64,000 bases of DNA from an uncultured Bacteroidia bacterium. Lineage in GTDB: Bacteria; Bacteroidota; Bacteroidia; Bacteroidales; Prolixibacteraceae. The notes below the pieces were generated by a model, which saw nothing but the letters and a program-made list of their open reading frames with translations, had not been told where the DNA came from and did not search any database. The translations under genes and the position numbers were made by a program. Shown in pieces: positions 32,201-40,313 of the stretch; the stretch's first letter is position 1; the number at the start of each line of letters is the position of its first letter. The stretch lies in contig CAIUUO010000183.1 of assembly GCA_903902325.1 (NCBI GenBank), forward strand, positions 26,197 to 90,196, written 5' to 3'.

Positions 32201-33791
32201 TGAATTTTGGATTCAGATTTGTGCCCTTCAACATCTTTAGAACCAGTGTTTTTGGGGCTTCTATCCCATCCGTTGAAAATTCGCCAACCTGGCAAGTCTG
32301 CCCGTTGGAAGTGTATTGATAGGCAATTGCAAGTATTTCGTCCGAATTGAGTGCAGCACTCAGCGAGATGTATCCCAGCTGACGGTTGATGGTATATTCA
32401 GTTGAATCGAGACGTCGGGCATTTTCAATCTTCTCAAAATCACGGCCTGCGATGAAGTCCCGTTGCGACAAGGGTTTCAGTATCTCGTTCAACCTGGCAA
32501 AATCGCGGATTCCCGAATAGGTATTTGTCATCTCCTTGTAGAGGCCGTTGATGTTGTTGTTGGGAAGCTGGTTGTAAGGATAGGCTTGACCCGGCGTATC
32601 GCCAAATTCAGGAATGGCGTGATTCTGCATGTCTTTGCTGTTCTCACCAAGGTCAAGCAGGGCAAGCACGTTGCGGGACTGGTCAAAGCGTGCGGATTTG
32701 TTGGTTACCCAAACCTCCACCTTGTTGATGGTAATGGATGATTTAATGACGGGGAGTTCAGAAAGGGCCTGGTCGTAATTGTTGTAAAAATGATGACCGA
32801 AGAAAAAATTCCTGTTGGCATCATAATTGGTAGCATTAATTGCAAACTTGGTTTGTTCGGCACCTCCCGAGGTATTGATCACTTTGGTTTCGCCTTTTTG
32901 CTGTGAAAAAAGCGTGGTAACTGATAATTTTCCGAACTGAAGGTCTGCTTTCACACCAAAAAGGTTTACCCCGCCGCGAATCAGGGTTCCTGTAAGAGGC
33001 ATTGAAACATTTCCAGCCTCCACATTTCTTACAATTTCATCTTCACCACCTGAATAATTGAGCCTGATTTTATTTTCGAAGTCAAAGGTGGCATCTGTGT
33101 TGTAGTTGAACCTCAACTTCATTCTGTCGCCTATTTCTCCATCCAGACTCACATTGATCTTATTGGTAAAGTCGAAGGTGGTATTTTTCTGCATTCTGGT
33201 CGGAATAGCCGGATTTTCAATCTTGTTACTTTTCGCTCCAAGAGTCATCTCAACGTATCCCTGCGGACGAATGTTCACGACACTGCTTCCAAAAACCTTG
33301 CTGAACGCATCTCCCCCTATCTGAAACTGAGGTACAATCTGGGAGTGTTTATCTGAAGATTGTTGTGAGATTTTTTTCCTCCAATATCTGTCTACATATT
33401 CCTTCATATCTTCCTGGAGGTACTCATGCAAACTGAGTGCCCCAGGTAAACGGTATTCTATGCTTCCTGCCTTTTCAGTAATGAGATATTGTCCGGTAAG
33501 TGCATCGTATACCACTTCGGTCTTGATGTTGGAAGGTTTTTTCAGGTACAGTGAAGTGGTGTCACTGTTGTGAAGTTGGGAAAAAGGATTTGGCTTTTTT
33601 TTGGAATGAAGGCTGTTCACGGCTGTATCTCCCGGATCAGAATCCGCGGCCAGAAAATTTTTGGGATCAAAGTGCCTGGGCATAGCATTTACTGATCCAA
33701 TGGATGGGTTGCTATGCCAAACTAATGCAAGACATGCGAAAAGCAATGTCGCAAAAATGGTATTGAAAAGTACTTTTTTCAATTTCGTCAA
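26286..33791 (-). CDS. sprA: Cell-surface/T9SS outer-membrane translocon protein SprA (Sov)
   Basis: 2501-aa ORF; repeated beta-rich segments, VVYDALTGQYLITEK, VYLDDFEGTTTPVNLKSFIGWSLASTP, typical SprA. Confidence 0.92.
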   Translation of the reverse strand: MTKLKKVLFNTIFATLLFACLALVWHSNPSIGSVNAMPRHFDPKNFLAADSDPGDTAVNSLHSKKKPNPFSQLHNSDTTSLYLKKPSNIKTEVVYDALTGQYLITEKAGSIEYRLPGALSLHEYLQEDMKEYVDRYWRKKISQQSSDKHSQIVPQFQIGGDAFSKVFGSSVVNIRPQGYVEMTLGAKSNKIENPAIPTRMQKNTTFDFTNKINVSLDGEIGDRMKLRFNYNTDATFDFENKIRLNYSGGEDEIVRNVEAGNVSMPLTGTLIRGGVNLFGVKADLQFGKLSVTTLFSQQKGETKVINTSGGAEQTKFAINATNYDANRNFFFGHHFYNNYDQALSELPVIKSSITINKVEVWVTNKSARFDQSRNVLALLDLGENSKDMQNHAIPEFGDTPGQAYPYNQLPNNNINGLYKEMTNTYSGIRDFARLNEILKPLSQRDFIAGRDFEKIENARRLDSTEYTINRQLGYISLSAALNSDEILAIAYQYTSNGQTCQVGEFSTDGIEAPKTLVLKMLKGTNLNPKFKNWDLMMKNIYNINSQRLSSDQFKMDVLYRNDASGTNLNYLPDGPLKEKNLLNVMNLDNLNKQLDPYPDGIFDFIDKITVDAQKGRIIFPVVQPFGSNLEKKFNGDAAAITRYVYSSLYNNTKTVAEQDAEKNKYSMTGSYKGLSSSEISLDALNIARGSVKVMAGGRQLTEDVDYIVDYTQGRVKVINQGLLDSGTPISITTESQDLFSMQRKTMLGTHLNYEISKNFNIGSTVMYLLEKPLTQKVNYGEDPISNTMLGFNGSYSATAPFITKAVNSLPFFHTKEISKIAIDMEWARLFPGHAKAISKEGAVYLDDFEGTTTPVNLKSFIGWSLASTPQGNELFPEGNLINDLAYGYNRARLSWYVIDPFMQRNTAPSYLLQEDMLDDHRVREVFQAEIFPNKENPVGQPTNIPTLDLAFYPQERGPYNYDTNPTSYSSGVAKDGTLAHPESRWGGIMRKLDNSDFEATNVEYIQFWMMDPFAEDKVGDENPGGSLVFHLGSVSEDVLRDGRKSFEQGLPTNGDYSGMDVTTWGRVPVQQSLVKAFDNSPQTRIYQDVGLDGLSSKDEQTFYQKFLASLSPLVDANAFAQASKDPSSDDFHYFRGSDYDQQKKDLLERYKFFSNTEGNSPTNEQSTESYPTAATSIPDVEDINDDNTLNENESYFQYDLKIDRANMILGKNYITDVMKSEVTLKSGKKSVITWYQFKVPISEPDKTYGSISDFRSIRFMRMLVNGWKKPVVLRFATLDLVRTNWRKYEKSLNTDTSLPTGNSQFDIAAVNIEENNTRKPVNYVLPPGVDRVIDPNNAQIRQLNEQSMLLSVNDLEPGEARAAYKTTSVDLRRYKNLKLEVHAERIDGSPIRDNELSLFLRIGSDFQYNYYEYEIPLKLTPPGFYDNNLESDRYIVWPSENHVYIPLDLLPQLKLTRNKEINSGTVTMGDIYSQIHQGVNNGQNVIKIKGNPDLSEVSVMMIGISNRKGHTTGNRSAIVWVNELRLTNFEENGGWAAIGRVSGNLADLGSYSFAGKMMTSGFGDIDSKMSTRAIQDTREYDISTNLELGKFFKPKSGVRIPMYMSFSKTVATPEYSPVDKDVKLSDALNSAATKSERDSIKKISLDYSSRQSINFTNVQIDKQNRNRETRFYDLSNLSMSYSYNQYQHGDINTLIERTQNSRTLLNYNFLGKPKSIDPLKSIPFLKSKYLTLFRDFNFSLTPAQISFRSDLNNMQSELQYRNITNPNFILPISSEKNFIWNRYYDFRFDLTRALKIDFSAVNTSRIGDPASTLNSTKTTYEARRDTIWRTILEGGKNTHYHHTWNITYSIPINKIPLFDWTSASLTYQAGYDWNLAPITNPNYVLGNTISNMSTFQFNGQLNFLQLYNKVPFLRNVNQKYGEFSRGRIQSQEASRQRYRGEKAPPAAPKKYQEQNVKMKKNSPYSFFHKLATPEVIVKVSDLTGKPIPGQVKVVNDNRIIFTAQADCDAASVEITPKKEKDSPVALHIGELTARFLMMLYDMNISYGEMGGTSLAGYMPGSSFFGLNNYAGNNGSSLAPGIPFVMGWQNENFGIDAARNNWVTRDTIVNKPFMMSHNTRLNLRAKLVPLPDLKIELRANRIFARNASEFLIYNSSKGWDSYNNSFGGNFSMSVITLGTSFEKLGKAFVQDSKGWNDMQNNRQVIAQRLDAERIANPENNYQPGMIDPSTGFPSGYGPTSQEVLIPAFFSAYTGRDVNKVELTAFPSAKFMMPNWRITYSGAVSKIDGLKKIMKSLNISHDYTSTYNVGTYLSNMNFKTANDGYSYVRDAQNNFLPFNDVAAININETFNPLFDIDVTWINNLTTRIEYRKMRNITMSLTNNQTTEMYNNEASLGVGYRFENMKLFIKTKTSSKMMNNDLNLRADITYGKNKTVLRKLVESNMQLTAGQDALSFKFSADYNLSEVFLVRLFYDRIVNSPYISNAYRTTNSNLGVSFRFTLLP

Positions 33792-34369
33792 AAACTCTTT
33801 AACGCTAACTTGATCAGGTTTTCAACTGTTATTGCCGGTTGTTCGATGAGGACCTGATCCACTAGTTTTTCAACAGCTTTCTTGTTAAACCCGAGCATTT
33901 CCAAAGCGGCGACCGCTTCAGAGCGTACCGGACTTCCGTCTGGACGGAACAACTGATCTCCTGCGCTTGATTTACCGATTTTATCCTTCAGATCAATGAT
34001 TACCCTTTGGGCCGTCTTGATCCCGATCCCTTTTATGTTCTTCAGTAATCCAACGTTTTCGTTCAGAATGGCATGCTGCAGTTCCTCCGGCTTGTGGGAG
34101 GAGAGCATCATGATGGCCGTATTGGCGCCAATGCCGTTCACAGAGATCAACAGCCTGAAAAGTTCACGCTCTGCCTGATCAAAAAAACCATAAAGAATAT
34201 GTGCATCTTCCCGGATAACCTGATGCAGGAATAATTTCCCTTTTTCACTGCCGTGAAGCAGGGAATAGGTTGTGAGTGAAATATGAACAAAATAACCGAT
34301 TTCACCTGCTTCAATGACGACGCCGGCAGGCGACAGGCTGATCACGGATCCTTTGATGTATTCAAACAT
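33788..34369 (-). CDS. ruvA: Holliday junction branch migration protein RuvA
   Basis: MFEYIKGSVISLSPAGVVIEAGEIGYFVHIS; LLKNIKGIGIKTAQRVIIDLKDK. Confidence 0.94.
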   Translation of the reverse strand: MFEYIKGSVISLSPAGVVIEAGEIGYFVHISLTTYSLLHGSEKGKLFLHQVIREDAHILYGFFDQAERELFRLLISVNGIGANTAIMMLSSHKPEELQHAILNENVGLLKNIKGIGIKTAQRVIIDLKDKIGKSSAGDQLFRPDGSPVRSEAVAALEMLGFNKKAVEKLVDQVLIEQPAITVENLIKLALKSF

Positions 34370-34390
34370 AAACAGCGTTCTTAATTGTGG

Positions 34391-35452
34391 TTATTCTCCT
34401 CCTGTCCGGTCTATCTCGTGGTGCTTCAATGGATTTTTTGACATCTCCTTGTAAAGTTTTCGTGATTCAAAAACATCGATGGCCAGATAGATGGCATTTC
34501 TGAATGAATCCTCCGAGGCAACGCCAGTTCCGGCAATGTCATAAGCCGTACCATGACCGGGACTGGTTCTGACCACAGGTAAACCGGCCGTAAAGTTCAC
34601 ACCGGATTCAAAAGCGATTACTTTGAAGGGAATCAGACCCTGATCGTGATACATGGCAAGAACTGCGTCAAATTTCCTGAAATCGCCTGATCCGAAAAAT
34701 CCGTCAGCAGGGAAGGGGCCCAGCGCGATAATGCCTTCCTCATTGGCTTGTTTGATGGCGGGTTTGACGATATCCTGATCTTCCATTCCGATCACTCCAT
34801 TATCACCGGCATGAGGGTTTAGCCCCAAAACGGCAATCCTTGGCTTATGGAGCGAAAAGTCTTCCATCAGCGTCTTGTGCAGAATTCGAATGTTGGATAG
34901 AATCTTCTCCTTCGTGAGGCTTGGAGAGACTTGCTGTAGCGGAATATGGCCAGTAACTACCCCAATTTTCAGCTGGTCGCTCACCATAAGCATCATGTAG
35001 TTTTTGGATGCAAACTCACTGGCAAAATACTCTGTATGACCCGGAAATTTGAAATTCTCAGACTGTATATTTTCCTTGTTGATGGGAGCAGTCACAACCA
35101 CATCGATTTCGCCGGCTTTCAGGTCTCGCACAGCGGCCTGAAGTGAAAGTAAGGCGGCTTCACCTGCTTCGGGAGTGGATTTGCCCAATTCAACCCTGAT
35201 CTCCTCATCCACACAATTGATGATGTTGACCCTCTTTGAATTTGCCTCCCTCGCGTGGGCAATCTGGTTAAAGCTGAATAACTCAACATCCAGGGCCTTC
35301 CGGTGATAGGCGGCAACCTTGGGAGAGCCATAAACGATAGGGGTGCATGTTTCCAGCAATCTGCTATCGGACAAAGTTTTAATTATAACTTCATATCCTA
35401 TGCCATTGATATCGCCATGCGTGATTCCTACTCTCAATTTATGTTGTTCCAT
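34391..35452 (-). CDS. pdxA: 4-hydroxythreonine-4-phosphate dehydrogenase
   Basis: GITHGDINGIGYEV; GLNPHAGDNGVIG; MYHDQGLIPFKV; TSPGHGTAYDIAG. Confidence 0.94.
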   Translation of the reverse strand: MEQHKLRVGITHGDINGIGYEVIIKTLSDSRLLETCTPIVYGSPKVAAYHRKALDVELFSFNQIAHAREANSKRVNIINCVDEEIRVELGKSTPEAGEAALLSLQAAVRDLKAGEIDVVVTAPINKENIQSENFKFPGHTEYFASEFASKNYMMLMVSDQLKIGVVTGHIPLQQVSPSLTKEKILSNIRILHKTLMEDFSLHKPRIAVLGLNPHAGDNGVIGMEDQDIVKPAIKQANEEGIIALGPFPADGFFGSGDFRKFDAVLAMYHDQGLIPFKVIAFESGVNFTAGLPVVRTSPGHGTAYDIAGTGVASEDSFRNAIYLAIDVFESRKLYKEMSKNPLKHHEIDRTGGE

Positions 35453-35539
35453 ACGTACATTTTATTGGTTTGAACGTCTGTTTACGTTCTCTTTATTTGT
35501 CAAATTTAAACTTTTATTCAAACAATCAGGGAAGTAAGC

Positions 35540-36997
35540 TTATGAATTCGGCCCCGTTCCCATTCCATCAGCCAAAAGCCTTAAAAAATCAGTCAAAAGC
35601 CTTACTCCTGTTGCAGTTCCGCCAACTGTCCGGTAATGATCCGCCGCATGAAGAAAGGCCGGACCGGCGATGTCCAGATGAATCCAGGGATAATCTGTAA
35701 ACCGTTGCAGGAACTTCCCTGCTGAAATGGCCCCGGCCTCGCCTCCTCCTATGTTCTTCATGTCGGCGATGCTCGATTTAATCATTTCATCGTACTCTTC
35801 CCAGAGTGGCAACTCCACAATTCTTTCGTTTACCCTTTCGCCTGCTTTTTTCAGCAGATCAAATAAGTCTCCCCACTGGTTGGACATGGCTGCTATGCCA
35901 TGTATTCCGAGAGTCATGGCAGCTGAACCGGTTAATGTTGCCAGGTCAATCACCAGCATCGGATTGTACTTTTTGGCATAACACAAAGCATCGGCCAGAA
36001 TAAGCCTGCCTTCCGCATCCGTGTTCAGCACTTCGACTGTTGCCCCATTTGATATCGTGATGACATCTCCGGGAGTGATGGCATTGCCTCCGGGCCTGTT
36101 ATCGGTTGCAGGAACCAGCGTCACCAGGTGTAGCGGCAGCTTATAGCTCGCAGCGACAAAAATGGCAGCAGCAACGGCAGCACCTCCGGCCATGTCACAC
36201 TTCATGTAATCCATCGACTTGGCCGTGGGTTTCAGGCTAAGACCTCCCGTATCGAAAACGACCCCTTTCCCAACCAACACAATCGGCTGACGGTTAAGCG
36301 GTTTCTCGGGTTTCCACTCCATGATGGTGAAAGTGGGAGGATCCACGCTGCCCTTGTTGACGGCCAGCAATCCACCCATCCCAAGCGCTTCAATCTGGTC
36401 TTTGCCCAATACCTCACTGTGAATACCAACTTCGAGGCTCATTTGTTCAAGGATGGAGCTAAATTTTTCTGCATTGAGGCTGATAACGGGTTCATTCACC
36501 AGGTCGCGGGCTCTGAAAACTGCGTTGGTAAGGATGGAAAGCTGCTCTAAATCCTTGTCGGAGACGGATTTTCCGTTTATGATAATTTCACTGAGTGAAG
36601 TCCTCATTTTATCAGCTTTTGAATTGTATTTCAAAAACTGGTAGTTTCCCAAAATAGCCCCTTCGGCAAAAGCAAGAATAATTTCAGGGTTTTCGGGGAA
36701 GGCAGTTATTTCTATGGATTCAAATTTATTCTCCCTTGCCCATAGTGCCGCCTCATTGCCTTTTCTTCTCCATGCTTCCAGGGCATGGTTCGGTACTTCG
36801 AATGAAGGGATGGTCGCAATAAGCAACTTGCTTGTAAATCTGTTGATCTCAACCAGCCTTTGTTCGTTTTTCAGTTTATCGAGAAGGTAAATATGTTCTT
36901 CCTGACCAAGAGACAATTCAGGTAGGTCTGCTATTTCTTTCAAGAGAAAGATTTGGTTCCGCTGCGGGATTTCCGATGTGCTTTTAGTTAATATCAT
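35540..36997 (-). CDS. Leucyl aminopeptidase family (M17)
   Basis: VGKGVVFDTGGLSLKP; MDYMKCDMAGGAAV; NTDAEGRLILADAL. Confidence 0.93.
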   Translation of the reverse strand: MILTKSTSEIPQRNQIFLLKEIADLPELSLGQEEHIYLLDKLKNEQRLVEINRFTSKLLIATIPSFEVPNHALEAWRRKGNEAALWARENKFESIEITAFPENPEIILAFAEGAILGNYQFLKYNSKADKMRTSLSEIIINGKSVSDKDLEQLSILTNAVFRARDLVNEPVISLNAEKFSSILEQMSLEVGIHSEVLGKDQIEALGMGGLLAVNKGSVDPPTFTIMEWKPEKPLNRQPIVLVGKGVVFDTGGLSLKPTAKSMDYMKCDMAGGAAVAAAIFVAASYKLPLHLVTLVPATDNRPGGNAITPGDVITISNGATVEVLNTDAEGRLILADALCYAKKYNPMLVIDLATLTGSAAMTLGIHGIAAMSNQWGDLFDLLKKAGERVNERIVELPLWEEYDEMIKSSIADMKNIGGGEAGAISAGKFLQRFTDYPWIHLDIAGPAFLHAADHYRTVGGTATGVRLLTDFLRLLADGMGTGPNS

Positions 36998-37085
36998 GGT
37001 TTTGAATCTGATGTTAATGAGCCATTCAAATGGCTTTGGCTCAAAATTACTACCTTTAGCCCAATATTAGCAGTGAAAATTTGAA

Positions 37086-38180
37086 ATGAGAGATAAAAGT
37101 GAAAATTTGCTGTTTGAAAGGGCCCTTCGCCTCGAACATTTATCCCCCTCTGAAGGGTTGGAGCTTTTTAACGATGCCTCTACTCCTGATTTGATCTGGG
37201 TAGCCGATGCACTGAGGCAGATACATAAACCAGGGAAAGTCGTCACCTGGATGATCGACAGGAATGTAAATATCACCAACATATGTATATCGGGATGCAC
37301 CTTCTGTAATTTCCACAGGAAAATCAACCAGGAAGGGACTTATACCACTACCATGGATGAATACCACCAGAAAATCGACCAGATGATCCAGCTGGGCGGA
37401 TCTCAGCTTTTGCTGCAGGGTGGAATGCATCCCCGATATGGTTTGAAATTCTATACGGATCTTTTCAGCAAACTTAAACAGAAGTACCCCGGGGTGAAAC
37501 TCCATGCACTTGGACCACCGGAAGTAGTTCATATTGCCCGAAAAGAGCGGTTACCCTACCGGGAAGTACTTATTAAATTGATGGAGTCCGGCCTCGACAG
37601 CCTTCCGGGCGCCGGGGCAGAAATTCTTTGCGACCGTGTCAGGAAACAGATATCCCCCGGAAAAGCATCTGCCCAGGAATGGCTGGATGTCATGAAGGAA
37701 GCACATCAACTGAACATGCTCACATCGGCTACCATGATGTTCGGCCACATCGAGACACCCATGGAAAGGATGGAACACCTGGTCAGGCTGAGGGAATTGC
37801 AGGAAAAGAAGCCGGCCGGAAGTCCGGGATTCAAGGCATTCATCCCGTGGCCGTTCATGTCGGAAGGGACCCTTCTGGGGAAAAGCGCTGAATTCAAATC
37901 CATACTTCCCATCGATTACATCCGAATGATTGCCTTAAGCAGGATCATGCTCCCAAACATTGAAAATATTCAGGCATCCTGGCTGACTGTCGGCAGGGAA
38001 ACCGGACAGGTTGCCTTGCATGCCGGCGCCAACGACCTGGGTTCAATCATGATCGAAGAAAACGTCGTTTCTGCTGCCGGCGCCTCTTTTTCGATGGATG
38101 CACAGCAGATGCAAAAATGCATTACGGATGCCGGATTCACTCCGCAGCTCAGGAATCAGGCGTACGAATTTAGCTATTAG
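37086..38180 (+). CDS. mqnC: Radical SAM cyclic dehypoxanthinyl futalosine synthase
   Basis: NITNICISGCTFCNF CxxxCxxC; LLQGGMHP; GLDSLPGAGAEIL; stop codon inside a heptamer array. Confidence 0.9.
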   Translation: MRDKSENLLFERALRLEHLSPSEGLELFNDASTPDLIWVADALRQIHKPGKVVTWMIDRNVNITNICISGCTFCNFHRKINQEGTYTTTMDEYHQKIDQMIQLGGSQLLLQGGMHPRYGLKFYTDLFSKLKQKYPGVKLHALGPPEVVHIARKERLPYREVLIKLMESGLDSLPGAGAEILCDRVRKQISPGKASAQEWLDVMKEAHQLNMLTSATMMFGHIETPMERMEHLVRLRELQEKKPAGSPGFKAFIPWPFMSEGTLLGKSAEFKSILPIDYIRMIALSRIMLPNIENIQASWLTVGRETGQVALHAGANDLGSIMIEENVVSAAGASFSMDAQQMQKCITDAGFTPQLRNQAYEFSY

Positions 38181-38228
38181 CTGTTAGCTTTTAGCGATTA
38201 GCTGTTAGCTTTTAGCGATTAGCTTATA
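38171..38228. repeat. GCNNTTA heptamer array (8 units)
   Basis: gctatta gctgtta gctttta gcgatta gctgtta gctttta gcgatta gcttata. Confidence 0.92.
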
Positions 38229-38314
38229 GTCGTGCGCAAATATAGATTTGAACGTTCTTTAATTTAGTCATTAGCCATTGTCCTTTTGCCTTATCGAAAT
38301 AATGCCGTGCTTTT

Positions 38315-38342
38315 GCTAACAGCTAACAGCTAATAGCTAACA
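38315..38342. repeat. GCTAACA heptamer array (4 units), inverted relative to 38171-38228
   Basis: gctaaca gctaaca gctaata gctaaca. Confidence 0.92.
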
Positions 38343-38411
38343 GACTTTTTAAATAAACATATTTTGTACATTTGCACCGAATTTATAACCGCGTAAAAAG
38401 AAGTCACCGAA

Positions 38412-40301
38412 ATGAGAAAATGGCGTATTGAAGATTCTGCTGAACTCTATAACATCAATGGATGGGGCATCAATTATTTCTCCATCAACGAGAAAGGTCA
38501 TGTGATCGTTAAACCACGTAAGGACAGTGTGGAGGTCGACCTGATGGACTTGGTTGAAGAGTTGCAGCTGAGGGATGTTTCTACACCTGTTTTGCTTCGT
38601 TTTCCTGATATCCTGGACAGCAGGATCGAGAAAATGGCCAGTTGCTTTAAAATTGCGGCCGAAGAATATGGTTACAAGGCGCAGAATTATATTATATATC
38701 CGATTAAGGTCAACCAGATGAGACCGGTCGTGGAGGAAATTGTCACGCATGGGAAAAAATTCAACATCGGACTGGAGGCAGGTTCCAAACCTGAACTTCA
38801 CGCGGTGATCGCCATCAATACCGACAACGATTCACTGATCATCTGCAATGGTTACAAGGACGAAGATTACATCGAATTGGCTCTTCTTGCGCAGAAAATG
38901 GGACGTCAGATCTATCTCGTCATCGAAAAGTTGAGCGAGATGAAACTAATTGTCAAAATTGCGAAGCAGTTCAAAATAAAGCCGAACCTGGGAATTCGCA
39001 TCAAACTTTCAAGTACCGGAAGCGGGAAGTGGGAAGATTCGGGCGGCGATGGCAGCAAGTTCGGACTGACTTCCAGCGAACTGCTCGAGGCGCTTGATTA
39101 TCTCGATAAAAACAAGATGAAGGATTGTCTTCGTCTGGTTCATTTTCATATCGGAAGCCAGGTCAACAAGATCCGCCGCATCAAACTGGCCATGCGCGAA
39201 GCTTCCCAGTTTTATGTCCAGATGCACAAGAATGGCTTCCACATTGATTTTGTAGATATTGGCGGTGGATTGGGCGTCGATTACGACGGAACCCGGTCTT
39301 CCAGCGAAAGCAGTGTCAATTACAGCATCCAGGAGTATGTCAACGACGTGGTTTCCACCCTCGTGGATGTGAGCGAAAAAAACGGGCTCCCGCATCCCAA
39401 TATCATTACAGAATCGGGTCGCTCCTTAACGGCGCACCACTCCGTTCTCGTTTTTGAAGTGCTGGAATCCACTTCACTTCCAACATGGGAAGAGGAGGAA
39501 GTAGTGAGCCCTGATGACCATGAATTGCTGCGGGAATTGTATTCACTCTGGGATACATTGAATCAGCCAAGAATGCTGGAAACATGGCACGACGCGCAGC
39601 AAATCCGCGAAGAAGCTTTGGATCGTTTCAGTCTCGGACTTTTGGATATCTCCACCAGGGCAAAAATCGAAAGATTATTCTGGTCCATCGCTAAAGAAAC
39701 CATTCAGATGATTGCCGGACTTAAACATGTACCGGAAGAGTTTTTATCATTGCCTAAATTATTGTCAGATAAATATTTCTGTAATTTTTCACTCTTCCAG
39801 TCATTGCCCGATTCATGGGCGATCGACCAGATCTTTCCGATCATCCCGCTGGATCGCCTGGATGAGAAACCCGACAGGAATGCAACTATTCAGGATATCA
39901 CCTGCGACTCGGACGGGAAAATTGAAAATTTCATCTCTGCACGCAGCCAGTCCTATAACCTGCCTGTACACTCACTCAAACCGAAGGAACCCTATTACAT
40001 TGGGGTCTTCCTGGTAGGCGCTTACCAGGAGATCCTGGGCGACCTGCATAACCTCTTCGGGGATACCAATGCTGTCCACGTTTCTGTAGATGAAAAGGGG
40101 TATAGCATCGATCAGGTCATTGATGGCGAAACTGTTGCCGAGGTTTTGGAATATGTGCAGTACAATCCCAAAAAATTGGTGCGGACTGTGGAAACGTGGG
40201 TAACCTCCTCCGTAAAATCGGGCATCATCTCGGCCGAGGAAGGGAAAGAATTTTTATCCAATTATCGATCAGGCTTATACGGATATACATACCTGGAGTA
40301 G
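38412..40301 (+). CDS. speA: Biosynthetic arginine decarboxylase
   Basis: YPIKVNQMRPVVEEI; GLEAGSKPEL; HFHIGSQVNKI; GGGLGVDYDG. Confidence 0.94.
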   Translation: MRKWRIEDSAELYNINGWGINYFSINEKGHVIVKPRKDSVEVDLMDLVEELQLRDVSTPVLLRFPDILDSRIEKMASCFKIAAEEYGYKAQNYIIYPIKVNQMRPVVEEIVTHGKKFNIGLEAGSKPELHAVIAINTDNDSLIICNGYKDEDYIELALLAQKMGRQIYLVIEKLSEMKLIVKIAKQFKIKPNLGIRIKLSSTGSGKWEDSGGDGSKFGLTSSELLEALDYLDKNKMKDCLRLVHFHIGSQVNKIRRIKLAMREASQFYVQMHKNGFHIDFVDIGGGLGVDYDGTRSSSESSVNYSIQEYVNDVVSTLVDVSEKNGLPHPNIITESGRSLTAHHSVLVFEVLESTSLPTWEEEEVVSPDDHELLRELYSLWDTLNQPRMLETWHDAQQIREEALDRFSLGLLDISTRAKIERLFWSIAKETIQMIAGLKHVPEEFLSLPKLLSDKYFCNFSLFQSLPDSWAIDQIFPIIPLDRLDEKPDRNATIQDITCDSDGKIENFISARSQSYNLPVHSLKPKEPYYIGVFLVGAYQEILGDLHNLFGDTNAVHVSVDEKGYSIDQVIDGETVAEVLEYVQYNPKKLVRTVETWVTSSVKSGIISAEEGKEFLSNYRSGLYGYTYLE

Positions 40302-40313
40302 TTCTTCTAAATC

